DNA of 64,000 nt from Dryocosmus kuriphilus. Its lineage: Eukaryota; Arthropoda; Insecta; Hymenoptera; Cynipidae. Made by a program: the position numbers and the translations under genes. The stretch spans positions 243,207,256 to 243,271,255 of the forward strand of contig CM076190.1 in the NCBI GenBank assembly GCA_038277395.1, in the 5' to 3' direction. Below are positions 10,350 through 21,604 of this stretch, piece by piece. The notes beneath the pieces are model-generated. The model saw only the letters and a list, made by a program, of their open reading frames with translations, was not told where the DNA came from and ran no database searches. Each line of letters begins with the position of its first letter. Position 1 is the stretch's first letter.

Positions 10350-11296
10350 TTGTGTTCAATCGCAAAGGAGAGACAGGTCAGTTTTCAGTCAACATGCAAG
10401 GGAGCTTATATAAGGGAGTCAGGATGGCAGACACAGGCAAGTCCTCGACCAGCACCCAAGGCGCTAACAACTCAGAACCTGCTCCTTCTGATACAACTAG
10501 GCTTCAAGGTCAAAGAAAGAAATATAAAAGGCCATTTAGGAAATTTGTCATCTCCTTCTGTTGCAACGAAGAAAATGGAAGAAATATTAAATATTCAAGC
10601 ACCAGTGAAATTTGACGAGTCCATGTCCCAGTTAGAGATTCATGCACATCAACTTTATGCCTCATCGTCATTCATCAACAGTGATGATATTCGAATCACT
10701 GCTCAGCATCAGGGTTTATGTATTTACACTGCCCAGAAAGTGTTGACTGCGCGTGTACGGGAGACTGAAAACGGATAATGATGTGGCCAGTAATGTTACT
10801 ACTACAAAGTTAGTGAGCAATGCCATCTGCCTTCTGTTTGACGAATTTCGCTGTGAACTCAATGGTATAGAGATTGATCGTTGCAAAAATGACGGTCCCA
10901 TGAGCACCATAAAAGGCTAAGTCCCTCTCACTCCTGGACAAAGTTATATTATGGAGAATGCAGGAAGGTTAGGCATCCCGAAAGGAATAGGACGTCTTAC
11001 CCATGAGGAGGGATACTTCGATGTTACTACACCTCTCAGTATGACCCTAGGATTCGCTGAAGACTACAGAAAAATCATTGTAGATGCAAAGCATGAACTT
11101 ATCCTGACAAGACCACGCAGGGACTTGAACGCCATCATTCAACAACGACACGATCCTGGGAACGAAGGATAATTTAAGATCTCGATTCCGAAAGTGGAGT
11201 GGACGATATAAACATGTGATGCCTTCAGATCAGCAGAAGATTTTGTTGCTGAACCTTATTGAGAAAGACCCTCTGATCAAAAGCATATTACTTTAA
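10350..11296 (+). pseudogene. Polinton major capsid protein, C-terminally truncated
   Basis: A short upstream segment (LGFKVKERNIKGHLGNL) precedes the capsid start KKMEEILNIQAPVKFDESMS near 10568. Then come EIHAHQLYASSSFINSDDIR, a frame change at about 10730 with TGA at 10744, KTDNDVASNVTTTKLVSNAI, RCELNGIEIDRCKN, TAA at 10918-10920, GYFDVTTPLSMTLGFAEDYR and KHELILTRPRRDLNAII. After another frame change it ends SDQQKILLLNLIEKDPLIKS with TAA at about 11293. Polinton major capsids are double jelly-rolls; here only the first roll and linker remain, and the sequence passes into AT-rich DNA. At least two frame changes and two stops make it dead. Confidence 0.8.
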
Positions 11297-11299
11297 ATT

Positions 11300-13130
11300 T
11301 GGCAATTTTTTAAATTTGTTAATTAGTATTGTCTACAATTTTAAATTTTTTTATATTTTTATATTTGGTATTTATTTTTAAGTTATTTTTCATTAGTCTC
11401 CAAATAATATTTACTACTGATTCTTAAGTAATTAAATTTTTTCAGCAACTTTGTTCTCCGAAACTTCAAATTGCAGAAATTTTATATTTCTGGAATTTAA
11501 GAATTTGGAGGGGAAGGCTAAGTTTTTAACTTTCTAATTGTTTAATTTTGTTATGCATATATATCATAAATTTAATAATTCGACAATATTAAATTTCGGG
11601 AATTTAAACATTCTTTTGCGAAATAAAAAGTCGTTAATTTTCTAATTCGCTGATTGCATATTTCGTAAACTTTAATAATTCGCCAAATTTTATTTCCGGT
11701 TATTTTAAAATTCGTTATTTCGTAAATTATATAAGTCGCTATTTTACATAATAGGCAATTTTCCTTTTTGCCGAATCTTATATTTGCTATTTATGTTTTC
11801 GCAATTTTCCATTTGTCTCAGATTTAAACATTTTCAAGGCGTTACAAAAATGTGTAAGATTAAAAACGTTTTTAAAATATTAAAAAAATGTCAAGGTATT
11901 TAAAGAATTGTATCGTATTTGCAAAGCTTACAAAGAATTTCTAGCACCTTTATGTATTTGATAGATTTTAGGGTATTTAAAAACGTTACGGGACTCTAAG
12001 CTATTTTAGATGATTTCAACGGAATTCTAGAATTCAAATAATTCAAGGAAATAAAAGCGGCTTAACATAATTCAAGAGGTTTCTACGGATATTATTAAAA
12101 ATATGAAAAATACTTCAGTTGAATGATGGCATTTAAAGAAAGTAGATTTATTAAAAAAAAATATATAAATTCTTTGCAAAGATTGTGGCTTATAAATTTT
12201 AATAGTGTTAACAGAAAACAGTTTACTGGTTGTTAAAAGAAAAGTCTTTAATAATTTACGCAAATCGAAATTTAGTCCTGAAATTTAAATCATTTTCAAT
12301 TCAAGAAATAACGGTCTAAACCTTTTGGAAATTTAAAATAATGCATTGAACCTTTTCTAAGGCAACTATCAAGTAACGATTTACTTTCCTTCAGTAATGG
12401 TAACGCCTTACTTTTTAAAAAAAGTAACAGTAACGATAACGGTAACACGTCAAAATATGTTTGGAAGTAACGGTAACGTATCACTTTTGACTGGTAACGT
12501 GTCAAATACTCTAGTTAGCACCTTTTCCGGAAAAATAAATAGAAACATAGCACCGCTCTTGCTATCCCAGCATTTTTTATAACCTCAAAAAATCCACGTT
12601 TGTGCATTTTATGCCTTAGAAAAGTTAAGACAGAAATGATGTGACTGATATTGCATTGACCATAAAAGGATCCACCCAATATTAAAGAGCTGCTAAATGT
12701 TCAAAATATCGTTTAATAAAAACCTGATTCATCACTCGTATAACGTTTTATGCGAATTTAATCATCTTTTTTAAGGATTAGGAGCATGCAATGTTTTTCA
12801 GGAACATTTTTTCATTATATGAAGTAAAAATTCTTATGCTTAATTTAGCAAGCACTATTTATTCAAATTCTTGTGTAATAACACTTTAAATATTCAACCT
12901 AACTAGTGCTAATTTAAAACACCCACACTTTCTGGTGCGCACGTCTATTATTTCTGGGCTTCAGATATTTACATTGCGCCTGAAATTTTACACTAGAATG
13001 GTAATATTTTGTTCATCTCAAATGACTCGCTGGGAATTTTCTCATCTGCGTGTGATTTTACACTATTTTCATATTTTTACAGTATTTACGTAAATTTCCC
13101 ATAATAATAATTGTTATCTTTATGTACCCG
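11300..13130. other. AT-rich stretch without recognisable genes
   Basis: About 1.8 kb of low-complexity AT-rich DNA with short frames only. It follows the truncated capsid gene, so the right end of the Polinton, including its terminal inverted repeat, may be decayed in here. I could not identify that repeat. A GTAAC-motif cluster at 12390-12520 is listed separately. Confidence 0.6.
12390..12520. repeat. GTAACGGTAACG motif cluster
   Basis: Repeated variants of GTAACGGTAACG alternate with poly-A/T-rich spacers (AAGTAACAGTAACGATAACG, GGAAGTAACGGTAACGTATC, GACTGGTAACGTGTC). Such GTAAC/GTTAC arrays occur near the ends of some hAT-type non-autonomous elements, but no terminal repeats are visible here. 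Confidence 0.5.
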
Positions 13131-13243
13131 ATTGCTAGCATAAATTTACGTAGGATTTTTTACAGTCTATAGTTACAAAAACGTATACCTCCAAGAAGAA
13201 AGAATTTTGCTTTTCACGGTGGACAATCTGGTCAGATTTCGGA

Positions 13244-13857
13244 TCAGGGACATCTTCGAAGGAAATGTCTTCGTCGTTCGCGTGCTCGGTTGAATGCTGC
13301 CGCATATTCTCGATCATATCCTTGCTGATATGCTTCCTCGTATGTCAGAGGGTTTACTGGATTGATTCCTTTGTCAATTTGGGTTTTTTGATCCTGCATT
13401 ACAAATTCTGCATAAAGCGTTCCTTCATGTCTTGCTTCAATATGCGCTGTCAGTTTTGGGTATTCCTCATTATCTATATTTGGAAGATCTGCTGCAAAAG
13501 TACTATCCATTGATTGAATACGTCCTAAACGTTGGTGCAGACCCAATCGGTATATTTCAAAAGGTTTCAGTTTCACCCAGCGGTTGTTGCGAGGGTCGTA
13601 TACGCTATCAGGTGCGTTATCTGCAGAAGTTACTGGTCTAATGAGTTCACGGTTCAGCACCCCAATGATGATATGGTCTCTTTTTATTATAGATGAGTTT
13701 GTAGAGATTCGAGTCGGCGGCTCTTTTGCACCGTTGAATCTGAATATAATGTGAGCGTATAACCGTTCAAATGTTAGTGGATCTCGAATTACCTCAACAG
13801 GGGGAAGGCGGACACCATCGGATCCCGGAAACAGTTCCGCTAAAGTTAACGATCCTG
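13244..13857 (-). CDS. Candidate host exon, unknown protein
   Basis: This is the longest open frame not explained by a mobile element. On the minus strand a strong pyrimidine tract ending in TTTTCAG stands just before 13857, a textbook 3' splice site. From it the frame stays open for about 204 codons to a TGA at 13244: AELFPGSDGVRLPPVEVIRD, DHIIIGVLNRELIRPV, DPRNNRWVKLKPFEIYRLGL, then a basic end RERRRHFLRRCP. The upstream extension starting LHLFLLFL-like is intronic in this view. An overlapping frame (13188-13317) reads HANDEDISFEDVPDPKSDQI and ends at GAG|GTATAC, a plausible donor, so the exon may continue there after a frame change. I do not recognise the family. Composition is more balanced than in the neighbours. 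It could also be an undescribed mobile-element gene. Confidence 0.45.
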
Positions 13858-13989
13858 AAAAGAGGAATAGTAGAAATAGGTGAATTTTAATGCTTATAAT
13901 ATACTTAGTATGAATTACAACAGTTAAGTACGGAAAGGCATGCAAAAGAGTTTACTGTCATAAGGTATATCCGCTTCTCTCTGATAATG

Positions 13990-14510
13990 AGAAGTGGGAC
14001 GATGGTCGTGGGGGTTAAGGCGTGTAGGCCTTTAGACCCACTCCTTCGGCTTGCGGATTCGATTCCCGCCTAGCACTCTGGAAGAACCTCGGCGACACAC
14101 GCGGTGAACACTTGCCTAGCAAGGGAGTTGTTCATGTCCGGTATATCGTGCGGCGTCGGTACCACTAGAGAAAAAGGTTCTCTAAGTACTTTAAGCCGTT
14201 GTTCTTGGTGGGTCGGAACCCACCTTAAACTGTAGGTCATCCTCCCACCACCAAAGTATATGTGTGGGGGGTGTGCAGAAAGGAATAGTGGAGAAATACA
14301 AAAAACAATGTAAACCCTCAGGGGACACATTAGAAGCTTCCATTCCATTCCAGCTGAAAATGAGAGACACTCGCAATGTTTGACAAGGGGTGAGTAGATT
14401 CTTATATTCGGAAAGTGAGCAGAGCTGTGGCCGCGAGATCCAGAATTTATAACAGGAAGATACACATGCAATTTTATAGTCCATTTCACGTATGCTTAAC
14501 ACTTTTTGTA
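13990..14510 (+). repeat. tRNA-derived SINE-like element
   Basis: GTCGTGGGGGTTAAGGCG near 14001 resembles a tRNA-Ser head with the A-box region. GGATTCGATTCCCGCC near 14055 is a good B box. The roughly 60-base spacing is right for a pol III internal promoter. A non-tRNA body follows with GGTTCTCTAAGTAC, GGTCGGAACCCACC and CCTCCCACCACC motifs. No clear tail or target duplication was found. Frames at 14070-14502 are unlikely to be coding. Confidence 0.65.
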
Positions 14511-14902
14511 ACTAGGGTCTAGATCGAAATCCTGTTCCATCTTATATATTTGATATACTCAATGAATCGACTGAAATGAAATTTGTATATAAAGTACAGA
14601 GAGTGGAAGACGCTTTCAATTTCTCAACCGTAATTAAAAATTATAAAGCACACATGAGTTTACCTGTAATAGGAGCAGATAAATATTAGAGTTGGCCGAA
14701 AAAGTACTTTTTTCGAGTGGAGGACTCTAATACAGGGAAAAAGTTGTATTTTCCTATCATTAATAAGCCCTCCAAATTTCAGCATGATTGGAAAATATTT
14801 TCTATTCTGTGAAAACACTTAAAAATTCCGCTTATTGCCAATAATAATGACAAAATTTAAAATCCGAAAATCGATTCAAAATCGATAATTTTTATCTTTT
14901 TA

Positions 14903-16893
14903 TTGTTAATTAGTACCCTAACGCCTTGTAAAAAATTAAGGGAAAAGAAAAAAAAAATTGCTGAAATGTTCAAAGAAAAAGTCAACTCTTCCAAAGAAAG
15001 TCAGGTTTTGGAAACTATAAAAGATTTTGAAATAAATATTGATAAAGTTCCATTAGAATCAAGGGAAGAATTACGTCATAAAATACTTACTTTAAGCTCT
15101 AATTACCTAAAAAAACCTAGAAAAATTTCTGTCGTTGACCAAGAGTTAGCTAAAAAAATATAAAATTAACTAAAAGTTTTATTAGAAATAACAAAGATAT
15201 TCTTATCACACGAGCTGACAAAGGAAATTCTACTGTCATTCTTAATAAGTCTACTTATTATTCAAAGATGAATACTATGCTTTGTGACACTAATACCTAC
15301 GAAAAGATCTTAGAAAATGCGCTTAAAAGACTTCAAAATTCTACGTTTAACTTATTAAAAGATTGGAATCAAAAGGGATATTTTGGAAAAAATTTGAAAC
15401 TTAATTCTATTTCGACTTCTAATACAAATATAGCAAGAATGTATGGTTTGCCAAAAGTCCATAAAGTTGATTGTCCATTCAGACCAGTTGTTTCTTACAT
15501 TAATACTCCAACTCATTTTCTCGCAAAAACAATGAGTAAAATATTAACTGATTCTATTCCAAAGCTGAATTCTTTTGTTAAAAGTTCAATTACATTTAAA
15601 GAAAATATTATTAAAACTAAAATTCCCAAAAACTATATTTTTATGTCTTTGGACGTTGTATCCCTTTTTACTAATATTCCGTTAGATTTAGTCCTTCGTG
15701 GTATTGAAAAGAGATGGAATTATATTAAAAAGTATACAACCATTTCTCAGGATGATTTTAAACTAGGTATTTCTTTCCTCATGAATTCCACTTCTTTCAA
15801 ATTTGACAATAATTTCTATAACCAAAAATTCGGAACTCCTATGGGGTCACCCATCTCAGGTATTTTAGCAGAAATTGTATTGCAAGATCTTGAAATTGAA
15901 ATCTTTAAAAGCTTAAAAAATTTGAATCTTAATATCCATGTTTTCTATAGGTATGTCGATGACACCTTTCTTATTGTTCAAAAAGACCAAGTTCATAATA
16001 TAGTTTCTTGCTTTAACAATTACCACGAAAGACTAAAATTTACATTTGAAATCGAATCTGATAATTTTATTAGTTTCTTAAATCTTAAAATTATTAGAAA
16101 CAACTCTGACGACATTATAACTAACTGGTTTAGAAAAAGTACCTACTCAGGAAGAGTCTTAAATTTCTTTTCGAATAACCCCATACACCAAAAAATTGGT
16201 ATTATTAAAAACCTTGTCGATTCTGCTGTTCTTCTGTCTGACAATTCCTTCCATAAAGAAAATCTGTTTTTGGTTAGAAAAATTTTAAAATATAATAGTT
16301 ACCCAGATAACCTTATTGAAAAGCACATTAAAATCCGACTTTTTCAAATTAATAACAAAAACTCTTCTGATCTACCTTTAACTAATAACGTTCAAAAACA
16401 ATTTGTGTCATTTAATTTTTATCCAGAATTATCATTTCCTATTCGTAGACTTTTCTCCAATTTTAATATAAACACAATTTTTAGAATTGACTCAAAGTTG
16501 GACTGTTTCATTAAACCAGGAAAGGATTCGTTTCAAAAATTGGAACAGTGTAATGTTGTCTATAAACTTACTTGTTCTTGCGGTAAATCATACATAGGTC
16601 AAACAAAAAGAGCATTGGAAATAAGAAAAAGCGAACATTGTAAAAATATTAACCACTGTGAAAAAAATCATAAAGAGATTGCAAAACACATTCATTCAAT
16701 TCACAACGGAAATCCCAATAATATAAAATGGGATGATATCAGGGTTTTACATAAGGAAGACAATTATTATAAAAGAATCTTTGTTGAAATGATGTACATT
16801 AAAAAAGAAAAAACTAATGCTTTAAATAATATAACTGATCTTAATTTTTACAACCCAGCTTACAATATGATAATAGACAAAATTGTTAATTAA
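14903..16893 (+). pseudogene. Penelope reverse transcriptase / GIY-YIG endonuclease
   Basis: The first part (14903-15163) is a Lys-rich region ending KKPRKISVVDQELAKKI. One indel in the A7 run near 15155 shifts the frame, which resumes as ILITRADKGNSTVILNKSTY and joins the 541-codon frame starting at 15268. Within that frame: RT motif A LDVVSLFTNIP (catalytic Asp about residue 129), motif B GTPMGSPISGILAEIVLQDL (about 190-210), motif C YRYVDDTFLI (Asp 231 and 232), thumb SGRVLNFFSNNPIHQKIG, and a C-terminal GIY-YIG domain at about 430-510 (VYKLTCSCGKSYIGQTKRAL, then EIRKSEH). All RT Asp residues and the YIG and Arg residues are present. The protein would nick target DNA and reverse-transcribe the element RNA. 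Only the A-run frameshift separates it from a continuous frame, so activity cannot be excluded for sister copies. Confidence 0.88.
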
Positions 16894-17384
16894 AAAAATT
16901 TTTTTTCTCATTTCAAATAAAATTGTTTTTTAAAAAAATTTTTTTCAATTTGGCACTACTGGTTCCACTGATTTCGACTCCGACAAATTCTTGACTCTCC
17001 TCAGTTTCTCATCAGATTTGAGGTTGTGAGGTACTTGTTACCTCACTCCTCCAAAAATCACTTTAAACAATTATGTTTTTCTTATGGAAAATTGTGATAT
17101 CATTTTTTAATTTCTTTAATTTTTTAATGTTTTAATTTTTTAATTTTTCAAAACAGGACGTTATCTTTTTCTACTTTTTTCTTAAAGTTAACCAGGTAAA
17201 TATTTCATTTTATATTCCGATATACTTTATATTAATGTTTTTCAAAACTCTCTACGTTTTTTTCGATTGATATGGAATTCCTTTAATAATATCAATTCTT
17301 CACCATCATTCCTACGTTTTTTACATTTTTTACTCCTATTTCAACGATGTGTAGATATACGTATTTAAATCTCCTCTGTATTTT

Positions 17385-17445
17385 CCTGTAACAGGCATCC
17401 TGATGAGGTCATTGTATCAATGACGAAACGTTGACGTATATGTAC
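17385..17445 (+). ncRNA. Candidate hammerhead ribozyme in Penelope 3' tail
   Basis: CTGATGA (17400-17406) is followed by one G and a 7-bp stem GTCATTG/CAATGAC closed by TAT, then GAAAC (17425-17429). Then ACG-TTGA-CGT can form stem III, leaving A at 17438 as the cleavage position. This is the core order of a hammerhead ribozyme, which Penelope elements are known to encode. Weak points are an extra unpaired G before stem II and a stem I that I can pair over only about 4 bp with a mismatch next to the core. Confidence 0.45.
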
Positions 17446-17789
17446 TTTTTCTATTAAATACGTGGTTTTAGTCTGGAAGAGTTGACTTTTTCTTTGAATA
17501 TATTTTATCCCAGACGTTAAATACTTAATGAAGATATTCCATCTTTCCTCTTTCACCATTGCTGAAATGTTTATTCAGAAAAAATTAAGCAAACACCTTT
17601 AGAACGATTATTTTATGCTATTAATTTTAATGCGGGACTATTAAGCACTTTATATTTCTCACTTCGCTTGTGCAGTATTTCGCTCACTTTATAGTGACCT
17701 AGAACCGACCACATGGATGTAGCTGCATTTTCTGTTCCTCCACTGGTCCCATCTATCCACCCAACCATACAGCAGAATTATATAAACAA

Positions 17790-19701
17790 TATGAATTGTT
17801 TTTTATATTCAAATTTTGAAATCTTTTCCCTTAATTCTAAAACAGAGCTGATGTAATCGTCTCTCGAATAACCTGTATATACTTTTTCAGAAGCCGTCGC
17901 CACGAGATTGACCATGCTTGTATTGCCTGGGTTTGGCAAGGAAAGAGCACGAAATTCCCTTTAGAAATCTGCTTTAAAATCTTCAATTCTAGGAAGCCTT
18001 TCCTTGAGATCATTTACTGACAGATCATGAAGCACTGGAGGTAGTGTAATTTCATAGTTTGCAAAAAATAATTTTTTGAAGTGTATCTTTTGTTATCTGA
18101 GATCTATTATCCGCTAAAATGCTAATGTGCACGTTCACAGGGGAATCGACAAACGCATTCCGCGTAATGGTGTTATTGATTACCTTCAAATACTTCTTTG
18201 GTAACCACCTGGATTTTTGGAAAGTTCCGAAAAAATGTTTTGCACCGTCTTTGATTGAGCTATTGAGCATTATGCGAAACCACATCGGAACATATAACCT
18301 GAGTATGAATTCCACAAACTTCTTAAGCTCAAAGCATGATTTTAAGTTCGAGATATATTTTCTCATTATCCTACTTGCGAAATTATTCCATCGGGCATGA
18401 TTGAGTGGACCTGATTCATGAAGAGTTAGATAATGAGATCATTACCAGATTTTATAGCAAGTGAAACTTCCAAAAGTTATTTCTGGTCTTTACTCCATAT
18501 CTTCAAAATTCAATAAAAAATTGTTGGAAATTCTGAACCTATTGCTTTTAAGAAAACTGCAGGGAGCTATTCACATCCAGAAGTCGTAGACCCAATAGAG
18601 CCTGAAAATGATTTGGGACCAGATGTTACCACATTAACGTGATGGAAAAGAATTCGCAATAGAACTTCATTAAAATGATGCAGGCAAATTATCGATTGAA
18701 GGGACTTATCCAGTTCTGCTTCAAATTTGCGAATATACATGTACAAATGTCTTCTGCGCTTCATAATTTTGGAATAACATGACCTAAAGCAAAACGCTGA
18801 GATCTGTGTTCCCCGCCAAGAGAAGTATGCTCCTCAATAAAAATTGTACGATAAAGCTTCTATTGTCTTGAACATCAGTAAGAGTTTGATCCTTTCGACC
18901 ATCAAAGTACAGAGCAAGAGGTAGCGATTTCTTACATGCTGCTCCTATAAGATCTTTTTGGGCATTGTATCTTCCTCTCCTGATTCTGTTTTTATCTCTA
19001 ATTAGAGAAAGTTTAAGGATACTTGCATCTTTGAACGCAGGTGACACGGTAAGTGCCGCAGCACGAGAGCTGACACCATATCTTTGGATGCGAGAGAAGT
19101 TTCTTTAAGAAGAATCCGAGATTGATGAGAAGAGATCATTTTTGAATCTTGGGAAAAAAATACTCTTCTTCCTTATCAGAAGTTTATGAGTCGGGTTATG
19201 ACAAACCTTTTTTAACCTCTAATACAGAGGAAGAATTTAAAGCCCGAATATTATCATCAACCAAATATTTACTTTTTTGCTTTACAAGTCTAACATTGTC
19301 AAACTCACGTCTTCTTTTCCTTTTTAGCTGTTTTTCTGATTCAGTAACGTCTGCCAAAGCGACTTTCTAATATCTTGTACCCCTCTGATCAAAAAGAAAA
19401 GCCTGTTCGAGTATGGGTACTTTCTTATTCATTGGGCCAGTATTGACCAATACTTTGCATCTGCATGATTGTTGTGATAGTTTTTTATTGTTTGAACTAC
19501 TCGGGTATGTCACACATTTGTTACAGGCGCTTTTATATAAATCGTCACTACTTTCATAGCCCCATTATCGGCAATTACTGTAAAAGGGGATTCTTTATTC
19601 TCTCCGGAATCTGTTCCTAGTTTGAGTCTTTCTTGTTGACTGCACAAAAATACATCTTCATTGAAAAGCAAATCACTTTCTAATAAATCTTTCGCATCCA
19701 C
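17790..19701 (-). pseudogene. Decayed transposase-like gene of a multicopy arthropod family
   Basis: On the minus strand I read DAKDLLESDLLFNEDVFLCS (19701), the block SRAAALTVSPAFKDASI, RDKNRIRRGRYNAQKDLIGA, and LALYFDGRKDQTLTD (about 18890). Further on are LQSIICLHHFNEVLLRILFH, TSGPKSFSGSIG (about 18610), FVEFILRLYVPMWFRI, ITRNAFVDSPVNVHISILAD, and near 17880 KVYTGYSRDDYISSV. I recognise the order as a family found in many near-identical copies in arthropod genomes, which behaves like a mobile element but which I cannot name. The Asp in YFDGRKD and the (here lost) Asp of a GCDGT block look like an RNase H-fold transposase; that reading is inference. Numerous stops, and a deletion before KSLQSIICL. 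No terminal inverted repeats found. Confidence 0.6.
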
Positions 19702-20454
19702 GAAAAATGGACATCCGATAGCCCGTCATGAAGAAAATTGGGTGCGTTTCGACATGCCAAACGAAATTTCAAATTCAAAGCAATCTATTTAAATCTATTT
19801 TCCTTTCTTATACGAGATAAGGATCCAAGCGAGTGATTTGTGTCCTTTTCACACTAAAAGTGTCAGCTGAGTATCTCAACGTGTGAGCGTGCACACCAAA
19901 GACCAATGAACGTCAATAAATCAGTCAGCTTCCTCTGCTAGATAACTTTTTTATGTGAACTTCAGGAATGAAGGTAGAGTGCTTCTACGCTTCCAACGTT
20001 CTACACTAGTGAAATCTGGAGAACTGATATCATAAATACTAATACCAACTAAAATAAGGGATCTAAAGATTTTCGCTTAATCGTTCGTGAATTGATTTTT
20101 TTAGCTTGACTTCTCTTTTCAAGGCCATATTTATAAATAAAGGTGTAAGGAGTGTAATGTGTTAGCATTACGGAACTAATTAAAAATGAGAGGATCAAAA
20201 TTACCGATTTGGAATCGCTTTTAAAATTCCACATCTTGTCTTTATTATTGATTAAGAAAGGAATTTTTGAGAGTTTACACAGAACAGAAGATATTGTCCA
20301 ATCAGGCTGAAATTTGTCGGACTTATTGATGTTGGGGAAACACAACTTTTGCCCACTTTTAGACTGCGCTGCTACTTTAAAACCAAATTAGAGCTTTTTT
20401 GTATGTGTAGAACAGTGTCGCAAGATTATGCGGAAAGTTAGAGAAAAAAATCTG

Positions 20455-20780
20455 CCCTCTTCGCGGGCACATACTCATCGCGCGCTTTGCGCGACGCGCT
20501 CCGCATGATGTATGAGCGCGCTTAGGACGCGCGGTCTGGTGGTCGTCGCGCTTCGCGCTCCGATATATTTAAGCATCACGCTTCGCGTAGGAATTTTTTA
20601 GGTCCTTGCACATCGTGCTTGGTATTCGTTACGTGGGTCTTAAGATTTTAAAACTCCTACCTTTAATGAGATTATTAAATTTGAATTTCTTATTAAAAAT
20701 GACAAAAGAAATTATTTTACTTAAGGCTCTGTCGATCTTAAGGAATATATTCTCATTATGAACCATGAGCCGATAATCCC
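20455..20780 (+). repeat. Dispersed GC-rich repeat family, copy 2
   Basis: Matches copy 1 from about 3467 to 3740 and continues as AAAGAAATTATTTTACTTAA and AAGGAATATATTCTCATTAT. That extension matches copy 3 (30540-30620, minus) but is absent from copy 1. GCGC-rich hairpin-forming motifs (GCGCGCTTTGCGCGACGCGC) lie at 20490-20510. The ACG-rich module is missing. No coding capacity. Confidence 0.8.
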
Positions 20781-21408
20781 TTAGAGCGCATTAATGACGC
20801 AGCCGGGCCCATTTTAAAAAAAAAGTCCAAGTTTTAGTGTTTTTACCTAAAATTTCAAAAATTGAACCTTAAAGAACTAACAGAAGATATTCAGCGATTT
20901 GAAACAGATTTTGCAGGTGTGTTTCCAGTATAGGTGGGCCACTTTTTCCGGGTATCCGTTTCCAATCAGAGAAAAAAGTGTTTAAATGACCCACCCTACT
21001 CTCCAAGAGTTCTTCGGTTCCCAACTAAAATTGACTATTGTCATTTAACAAAGAGTGAATTTCAAAAGTCCTGTCACTAATTATTTTTAGAACGTCACGG
21101 CCAGTTGTTAGAGTTGTTTATGGTCGTGTAAAATTCAATGTCGGTGCACCTGTATTGTCCCAGGCTAGTGACTCCTGTGGGTGAAATAGACTCGTTACTT
21201 ATGTGTTCGGGATCCCTACACTTTTGCGAGATCTTCCCATCTGTGGGACTTTGGTATTATTTTTAAAAAAACTTTTACATCGTCCCACAGATCGGTTCAA
21301 ATCTTTCAATATGGTCACGGTATTTTTCTGCACTGGTTGTGCCGCTGCACCCCTAAGTCCAGGCTGTCATGGTCTGCTTCGATATTCGTTTGTTTGCTTA
21401 TTCTTATC
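20780..21408. other. No recognisable feature
   Basis: Six hundred bases with short frames only and no repeat, RNA gene or mobile-element protein that I can identify. Confidence 0.5.
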
Positions 21409-21573
21409 TTTAATGTTTTAATTTTTCCTGATCTTAACTTCATTAATTTCTATTTTACTTTTAGAAATTTGATCAACGAATTCGCTTTGTAGTATCCGCG
21501 GTTGCTTGGGATGTACAACCTTTGATACTACCCTACTCCATGTGTGTAATGCATTTAACTATTGGACACTCTC

Positions 21574-21604
<31 letters not shown>

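Larger units (their letters stand above)
14880..17560 (+). mobile_element. Penelope-like retroelement, mostly intact
   Basis: The element has an RT/GIY-YIG coding region at 14903-16893 and a long AT-rich 3' tail. The tail includes a hammerhead-like motif at 17385-17445 followed by TACGTGGTTTTAGTCTGG. The 5' boundary is unclear; the coding similarity begins near 14900 and the N-terminus seems short compared with other Penelope proteins, suggesting mild 5' truncation. It is far less decayed than the copy at 2047-3420. Confidence 0.85.

Noticed and set aside
14001..14075. Functional tRNA gene
   Set aside because: A and B boxes are present, but no complete cloverleaf, anticodon arm or terminator can be drawn; a SINE head fits better.
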